Source: JAFGCN01 sp964547015
GTDB lineage: Archaea; Aenigmatarchaeota; Aenigmatarchaeia; QMZS01
Assembly: GCA_964547015.1 (NCBI GenBank)
Contig: CAZJKT010000002.1
Location: forward strand, 3,109 to 67,108
Direction of reading: 5' to 3'
DNA length: 64,000 nt
Each line of letters starts with the position of its first letter. The stretch's first letter is position 1. The notes under the pieces are model-generated. The model did no database searches, had not been told where the DNA came from, and worked only from the letters and a program-made list of their open reading frames with translations. Made by a program: the position numbers and the translations under genes. Shown here one piece after another: positions 59,469 to 64,000 of the stretch.

Positions 59469-60362
59469 ATGGTTCATCATTCTTTAAAGAGCCCGTTTGT
59501 TATATTATCCAGCAAATGCAATCTAAACTGCAAATATTGTTTCTATAATCAAAACAAGGACCGGAATAACCTCGAATTAGATTCTAATGTCCTGGTCGAT
59601 TTCCTGTCATTTAATTCAGGTATCATAAAAGATATTATTCTCACCGGAGGAGAGCCTTTTATGTATAAAGATATCTATGTCCTATTAGATGCTCTTTCCA
59701 ATAGCAATATCAAGGCACGAATAAACTCAAACCTAACCGTTCTGGACAAACGAAAATTGACAAGAAACTTGGGGATTTTGTCCAGAGTAGACACTACGAT
59801 AGACCACATTGATCCGGAGATAAATGACAAAATCAGAGGATTTTCTGAAAAGACTATGTCTAACTTAAGATGGTTCAAATCCAAGAATATACCCCTAGAG
59901 ATTACGATTCCCTTGTCAAAGAAGAACTGCTTTGATATAGAAAGAATCTATCTCGAACTGCGCAAACTTAAGCCTAAAGAGATTTTTATACAGCCGGTTG
60001 ATATCTTCACCAAATCACTTGATGAAGACTACAGCTTAGCTTCGCTTGGAAAAGCCGAGCTAAAAATTATACTGGACCGGTTGAAGCCCTGGGCAAGGGA
60101 TTATCATCGCACAAGAGAATTGGGATTAATGAGAAACTATTATCTTAAAGATAAGTTTCCTGAAGGGGATTGCCAAATGAAAAAAGATCTGTTTGTTATC
60201 GACTCTGACGGCGCAGTCTATCCGTGCTTTCACAGGCACGATCTCCGCTGCGGAAATATCTACTCGGATCCTCCTAAATCGATTATGGATGATTTAGCAA
60301 TAAAACAGAACTCAATTGACATTAAAAAGTGTTTTGGTCCAAAATGCATTCCCCTATTCTGA
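59469..60362 (+). CDS. Radical SAM enzyme (SPASM-like C-terminus)
   Basis: A 297-residue radical SAM protein. The cluster motif is CNLNCKYCFYNQ near residue 17, TGGEPFMY follows at about 59, and the C-terminus has Cys residues in GDCQMKKDLFVI, YPCFHRHDLRCGN and IKKCFGPKC, resembling an extra iron-sulfur cluster region. It is shorter than typical SPASM maturases and closer to PqqE/NirJ-like size. It lies directly after the 22-residue ORF and is convergent with the creatininase gene (9-bp overlap). Confidence 0.85.
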   Translation: MVHHSLKSPFVILSSKCNLNCKYCFYNQNKDRNNLELDSNVLVDFLSFNSGIIKDIILTGGEPFMYKDIYVLLDALSNSNIKARINSNLTVLDKRKLTRNLGILSRVDTTIDHIDPEINDKIRGFSEKTMSNLRWFKSKNIPLEITIPLSKKNCFDIERIYLELRKLKPKEIFIQPVDIFTKSLDEDYSLASLGKAELKIILDRLKPWARDYHRTRELGLMRNYYLKDKFPEGDCQMKKDLFVIDSDGAVYPCFHRHDLRCGNIYSDPPKSIMDDLAIKQNSIDIKKCFGPKCIPLF

Positions 60363-61103
60363 CAGGAGCTCCCGTATTTTCTGCACATCCGCATCAATTA
60401 TTATTTCTTCGAATATTTTCCCGAGTTCCTTGGAAGCCAGAGTAGGATCACCTAATATGCCATTGGGCGAAAATTCTTTTACATCTCCCTTCTCAAGAAG
60501 TTCCTTATGATCAAAGGGTTTTGTCCTGCCCGCAACTATTTTGCTCTTTCTCACCTTTTCAGGACACCTATATAGCATAGCAGAAGTTTCGTGCAGGCAG
60601 GCGTGGCATGAATGTAACCGGCAATCATCTAATCTGTTTCCGAGGAATTTTCTTGCGGCGGTATCGACCAGATCATCGAAATCATCTAATCTCACAAAAA
60701 TAATTTTGGCAGAAACATTTTCTCGGATTCCCTTCAAAGCATTCTCGATGGGCCCCATATTGCCTCCGTGGGTGGTTATTATGATTATATTTCTAAATCC
60801 ATGCTTGTCCAGAGATATACAAACTTCCCGAAGAACCTGTTGAAACGTTTTTTCTGTCAAGCTTATAGTACCCGGAAAGCTCATATGATATTTCGAGCAG
60901 CCTAGAGACAATACCGGAGCCACCAAGGCATTGCCTAATTTATGCGCCACGCCTCTGGCGATAATATATGCATCAAGTGTGTCAGTATTTAACGGCAAAT
61001 GCGGTCCATGCTGCTCCATTGCGCCTATCATCACTAAAACATTCTTCTTACCCCCATCCATCTCATTTTTTATCTCTTCCCAAGTCATATCTTCTATGAA
61101 CAT
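60354..61103 (-). CDS. Creatininase-family amidohydrolase
   Basis: A 249-residue metal-dependent amidohydrolase. GAMEQHGPHLPLNTDTLDA near residue 28-46 supplies metal ligands, THGGNMGPIENA near 111 the HGGN loop, and HACLHETSAML near 168 the late His-Glu signature. In the mycofactocin pathway a creatininase-family peptidase (MftE) trims the modified precursor, so a similar peptide-cleaving role is plausible here. The Met at 61103 is used; it follows the LysRS-like stop by four bases, so the two are likely co-transcribed. Confidence 0.88.
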   Translation of the reverse strand: MFIEDMTWEEIKNEMDGGKKNVLVMIGAMEQHGPHLPLNTDTLDAYIIARGVAHKLGNALVAPVLSLGCSKYHMSFPGTISLTEKTFQQVLREVCISLDKHGFRNIIIITTHGGNMGPIENALKGIRENVSAKIIFVRLDDFDDLVDTAARKFLGNRLDDCRLHSCHACLHETSAMLYRCPEKVRKSKIVAGRTKPFDHKELLEKGDVKEFSPNGILGDPTLASKELGKIFEEIIIDADVQKIRELLSE

Positions 61104-61107
61104 TTTC

Positions 61108-62331
61108 TCACACCAATGGGAACATGACGACATCGCGAATATCTGCCTTCCCGGATAGATTCTGAATCATCCGGTCTATACCCAAGCCGAGCCCTCCGGT
61201 TGGAGGCATACCATAAAGTAGAGCTTCTCTGAATGAGGAATCATATCTTTTTTGGTCTTTATCCCTTGAAGCCATTTGGCCTTCTTCCAATTTGGAAATA
61301 GTATCATAATCCGTCTCAACAGTGTAGCCATGAAAGATATCTACCCCATTAAGATACAGCCTAAATTCCTCCGAATAGATTTTATCAGAACTCTTGGCTA
61401 GGGGACATACTTCCAAAGGAAAATCATAAATTAGGGTTGGTGATGCCAGTTTTGGCAAAACCTGTCGACGAAATTCGACAAAACGCTCTGTGGGATTCTT
61501 AAAAGAGTGTCCTACCTCTTCCATAACACCTTCGAACGAGAACCTCTTGACCGGACTATTTATACCAAATATCGGAGAAACGTGAGCGAATAGAGTTTCT
61601 GAGAGATCCATCATATCATAATAATTTGAATAAGCCTTGAAAATATCCATTTCTAAAAACTCGGGAAGATATCCTTTAGATAATCCTTCGTTCCTATATA
61701 CAGGCCCCACTTCATATATCTTCTCCAATCCCCCTATAATCAACAGCTTTAATTTTGGCTCAAGTGCCTTTCTCAAATAAACTTCTCTATCCTTAGCCAA
61801 CCATTTTGCGGAGAACTCATTTGATTTTGAAGAGTAACTCTTGCTGAGAAGTGTTGGTGTGGACACCTCCAGATAACCTTCTTCGGACATCACATTCCTA
61901 AGAATTGCCAGAGCTTTCGACCTTTTCTTAAACAGATCAAGCGTATCTGAATTCATCATAATCGATTCATGGGTATTGGCTCGGTTGGCTGGATTATTAA
62001 AATAGCCTGTGTTTGGAAGAAGTTTACCTGATCTTTCAATCACACTAAGTTCGGTGATATCTAAATAAGGAAGTCCGTTCTTTCCATTATACACCCTGCC
62101 TTTAACTTCTACAAGGTCCCCATTTTTTACTTCGGGAGGTAATTCTAATCCATCTATGGAATGCCTCATCCTCAGCCCGCCAGATTCGTTGTTTAGGAAG
62201 TAATAATGAATCTCTTTGCTGGATCTATTTGAAGACACTATTCTTCCCTGAGCCAAAACCTCCTCGGCAGAAATCTCTCCACTCAAAAAGTGGGCTGCGC
62301 TGACAGTCAGCCCATCTTTTAACCCTATCAT
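61108..62331 (-). CDS. Class II LysRS-like synthetase with altered substrate pocket
   Basis: A 407-residue protein with an N-terminal OB domain (VEVKGRVYNGKNGLPYLDI) and a class II catalytic core. Motif 2 is in VYRNEGLSKGYLPEFLEMDI near 217-236 and motif 3 is GGLGLGIDRMIQNL near 379-392. It lacks the N-terminal extension usual in LysRS. Residues that contact lysine in E. coli LysU, as I recall them, look changed: MELY is MDIF and the ANGFSE-like stretch is FHGYTVE. That is more consistent with another substrate than with housekeeping Lys charging, but LysRS activity cannot be excluded. It heads a minus-strand operon with the creatininase. Confidence 0.75.
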   Translation of the reverse strand: MIGLKDGLTVSAAHFLSGEISAEEVLAQGRIVSSNRSSKEIHYYFLNNESGGLRMRHSIDGLELPPEVKNGDLVEVKGRVYNGKNGLPYLDITELSVIERSGKLLPNTGYFNNPANRANTHESIMMNSDTLDLFKKRSKALAILRNVMSEEGYLEVSTPTLLSKSYSSKSNEFSAKWLAKDREVYLRKALEPKLKLLIIGGLEKIYEVGPVYRNEGLSKGYLPEFLEMDIFKAYSNYYDMMDLSETLFAHVSPIFGINSPVKRFSFEGVMEEVGHSFKNPTERFVEFRRQVLPKLASPTLIYDFPLEVCPLAKSSDKIYSEEFRLYLNGVDIFHGYTVETDYDTISKLEEGQMASRDKDQKRYDSSFREALLYGMPPTGGLGLGIDRMIQNLSGKADIRDVVMFPLV

Positions 62332-62413
62332 ACTTATAAATTCTTAGTAAATAATTATATGCTACTTCCTTTGAATTATTATTATTGACAGCGCATCAAT
62401 AAAAATATGATTT

Positions 62414-62615
62414 GCGCTGGCCGGGATTCGAAAACCCTTTCCAACGCCAAAATTGCAGTAAATTTTGCGCGAAGCGCGAATCTGCTTTCTTTGACGTAAA
62501 GGACTTTCTTTTGCAAAGAAAGTCTTTTCCCGGGTCGCCGGCTTGGCAAGCCGGTATCATAGCCAATGTCCTAAGACCAAAATCATGGGATTTTGGCTAT
62601 CTAGACGACCAGCGC
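62414..62615 (-). tRNA. tRNA-Gly(GCC) with a D-loop and a T-loop intron
   Basis: Minus strand. Exon 1 (62615-62601) has acceptor GCGCTGG, TC and GTCTAG. Intron 1 (62600-62566, 35 nt). Exon 2 (62565-62529) has TGGCTATGATA, the anticodon arm CCGGC-TTGCCAA-GCCGG (GCC), CGAC and CCGGG. Intron 2 (62528-62433, 96 nt). Exon 3 (62432-62414) has TTCGAAT, CCCGG and CCAGCGC, pairing with the acceptor. D-loop intron: GTCT pairs GGAC, bulges AG|A and AT|T, and the hairpin CCAAAATC-CCAT-GATTTTGG forms inside. T-loop intron: CCCG faces AGGG with one mismatch, so this site is less regular. The island lies directly downstream of the 3' end. Confidence 0.87.
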
Positions 62616-62659
62616 ATAACTATAATTCCCCATTAACTATATATTGTGGAATTAGGATT

Positions 62660-64000
62660 ATGGAGATTACGGCCACAGCAGAGCTCAGGATCGCTTTTTC
62701 AGAAGAATTAGGCGTGCAGGCCTCATCTCGGATACTTGAAAAAATCAAAAAGCATTCGGGGCCCAATTACCAAAGCGGGGTCTACACAGCAGGGCGGTTT
62801 TTTTTAGTATTGCAGGGAGATGAGGAATTGTCCTGCCTTATATTGTCCCTTGTAAAAAACATATCCGAATGGATAAGAGATTACCGGATTGGGCTAAGAG
62901 ATTACTACATCCCAAATTATGAAATTAGCTTTGAGTGCGACCATGTCGGAAAGCTGGATATCCCACACACAGAAACAGTTATCTGCAACGGAAAGGAATG
63001 CAAGGCTGTTTTCAAAGACATTGAAAAGGACTTCTTAAAAAGCGGAGGGGTGAAAAGAATAATTTGCCTTATTCTCTCAAAAACTTCAGGCAAGAAATGG
63101 GGTATGGTAGCCCAACCCCAAAGTCCCCCTGCGCAAGGGCCAAACCCCTACGAAGAAGTTGAAAGCCTCCGGCTTGCAAAAAAAGGCCTTACCAAAGGGG
63201 AATATTTCTATCGGCCACGGGGCATGAAAATGCTTTTGGAAATAAAAAAAAGCGTTCGTCGGGAATTTGCTTCATTCGGATTGGAGGAATATTTCCCGAC
63301 CACCTACACAAACTTCAGGGCCCTTGAAAAAAAAGGGCTTATCGAAATATTGCCTCCCGAAACCTTTTTTCTTCTTGCATCTGAACCAATTGACGCCGCA
63401 AAGGCTTATGAGCAATACTATCTCAAGGGCAAAGTCCCCCCCATCCCGCAAAAGCCCAAAGGGGCGATATACCACGAAATACCTTTCAATCTTTACCATG
63501 CCCTGCAAAAAACCCGCATAAAAAATCCCCACTACCTCTACACACTCCAAAATTCAAAAATGCTAGTAACTTTCTTCGAGAAAGAGGGAAATTACGCTTC
63601 GGCTAAAGAGGCGATTTTGGAAAAGCTAAAATCCCTATGCAACGGGCACGGGCTTTCATTTCGAATTATTTCGCGGCCGCTTAATGGGGAAATTCTGCGT
63701 TTCCAGTGCCTTCTCCCCCACAATAAAACATGGCTTACCGTTGCCGAAGCCTACTTTTCTGAAAGCCACTATACCCGGCCCTTTAAAATCCGCGGCATGA
63801 GCGGCCAAGTAAACATAAGCCTGGAAAATATTTTGCTCTCCCTCATCGGACAGGGGCTGCCAAAAAAAGAAAAATTATTGGGGCCCGAAACGGAAATCAA
63901 ATTCCATGAAGACCCCTTGCCCGAAGAATCAACAGATATAGAGGACAGTAAACCTCCCCCCAGCAAGCCGGGGGGCTTCAACTATCTTATAAATTCCTGC
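62660..64000 (+). CDS. Methanogen-type SerRS-like protein with degenerate active site (partial)
   Basis: An ORF of 447 codons from ATG at 62660, running off the right edge with no stop. Order and spacing follow the rare methanogen-type SerRS (SerS2) as I remember it: RIGLRDYYIPNYEISFECD for the N-terminal domain, FKDIEKDFLKSGGVKRII, a motif-1-like GLTKGEYFYRPRGMKMLLEI near 176-195, and LRFQCLLPHNKTWLTVAEA near 354 in place of the substrate-binding region. The Cys of the zinc site (a QCEPFYSF-type run) is replaced by HEIPFNLYHA, and the WTGCTGYGLSRW-type motif 3 by MSGQVNISLEN. So it is probably a non-catalytic paralog, perhaps RNA-binding or regulatory. Confidence 0.55.
   Translation, partial: MEITATAELRIAFSEELGVQASSRILEKIKKHSGPNYQSGVYTAGRFFLVLQGDEELSCLILSLVKNISEWIRDYRIGLRDYYIPNYEISFECDHVGKLDIPHTETVICNGKECKAVFKDIEKDFLKSGGVKRIICLILSKTSGKKWGMVAQPQSPPAQGPNPYEEVESLRLAKKGLTKGEYFYRPRGMKMLLEIKKSVRREFASFGLEEYFPTTYTNFRALEKKGLIEILPPETFFLLASEPIDAAKAYEQYYLKGKVPPIPQKPKGAIYHEIPFNLYHALQKTRIKNPHYLYTLQNSKMLVTFFEKEGNYASAKEAILEKLKSLCNGHGLSFRIISRPLNGEILRFQCLLPHNKTWLTVAEAYFSESHYTRPFKIRGMSGQVNISLENILLSLIGQGLPKKEKLLGPETEIKFHEDPLPEESTDIEDSKPPPSKPGGFNYLINSC

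Larger units (their letters stand above)
55788..62413. mobile_element. Accessory island bounded by tRNA-Gly 3' end and its near-copy
   Basis: The 6.6-kb block lies downstream of the 3' end of the tRNA-Gly gene (minus strand) and ends at a 16-bp near-copy of that 3' end in the same orientation, the layout left by integration at a tRNA gene. It carries radical SAM, Nif3, creatininase and LysRS-like genes unrelated to the flanking functions. No integrase is inside it, so either the element has decayed or it integrated with help from elsewhere. The boundaries are inferred. Confidence 0.5.

Overview
The window is archaeal and nearly every gene family is an archaeal one: initiation factors aIF2-gamma, aIF1A and aIF5A; exosome subunits Rrp4, Rrp41 and Rrp42; Spt4 and Spt5; the KEOPS proteins Kae1 and Bud32; SBDS; alpha-NAC; ribosomal proteins S26e, L6, L7Ae, S7, L5 and S15; RadB; Trm1; and a DGGGP-type lipid prenyltransferase. 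Genes are short and tightly packed. Many ATGs lie about 20-30 bp behind a TATA box, as in leaderless transcripts, and the tRNA genes are full of non-canonical introns. This suggests a DPANN-type genome (Micrarchaeota or Diapherotrites-like); the phylum is inference.

Layout. 0.1-16.9 kb: information-processing genes mixed with exported proteins and a type IV pilus-like set (two TadC-like membrane proteins plus class III-signal proteins). A 100-N assembly gap sits inside a 17-bp tandem repeat at 2.6-2.8 kb. 16.9-24.7 kb: intron-bearing tRNA-Asp, Bud32, Spt4, SBDS-Rrp4-Rrp41, NAC-Adk, intron-bearing tRNA-Ile. 24.7-35 kb: HtpX-LemA, a corrinoid adenosyltransferase, a block of unrecognised small genes with an arginase-fold protein and AMMECR1, a TctA-like permease, an integrase remnant, a secreted subtilase and Trm1. 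35-43.5 kb: envelope/lipid cluster of three glycosyltransferases (two share a converted segment and flank a dead IS1595-type transposase), two UbiA prenyltransferases and two AglD-like flippase-family proteins. 43.5-55.8 kb: two M50 proteases, S15, AspRS, an NTase-HEPN fusion, a doubly interrupted tRNA-Ala, a sugar nucleotidyltransferase, RadB, PorG, aIF5A, Kae1, Spt5, a Cys/EF-hand repeat secreted protein and a GT4 glycosyltransferase.

55.8-62.4 kb is an accessory island. One end abuts the 3' end of an intron-bearing tRNA-Gly and the other carries a 16-bp near-copy of that 3' end. It encodes three radical SAM enzymes (one SPASM maturase broken by a single in-frame UAA, one B12-binding), a Nif3-like protein, a creatininase-family hydrolase, a LysRS-like enzyme with an altered substrate pocket, and a 22-residue ORF with a clean Shine-Dalgarno site directly before one radical SAM gene. 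I read this as a candidate peptide-derived natural product or cofactor pathway. Beyond the tRNA, a methanogen-type SerRS paralog that appears to have lost its active-site residues runs off the window end.

The second notable system is the tRNAs. All four tRNA genes found (Asp, Ile, Ala, Gly) are interrupted in the T-loop (53/54 or 54/55) by 62-185 nt introns. Ile and Gly also carry D-loop introns and Ala an anticodon-loop intron. Most boundaries can be folded into bulge-helix-bulge motifs.
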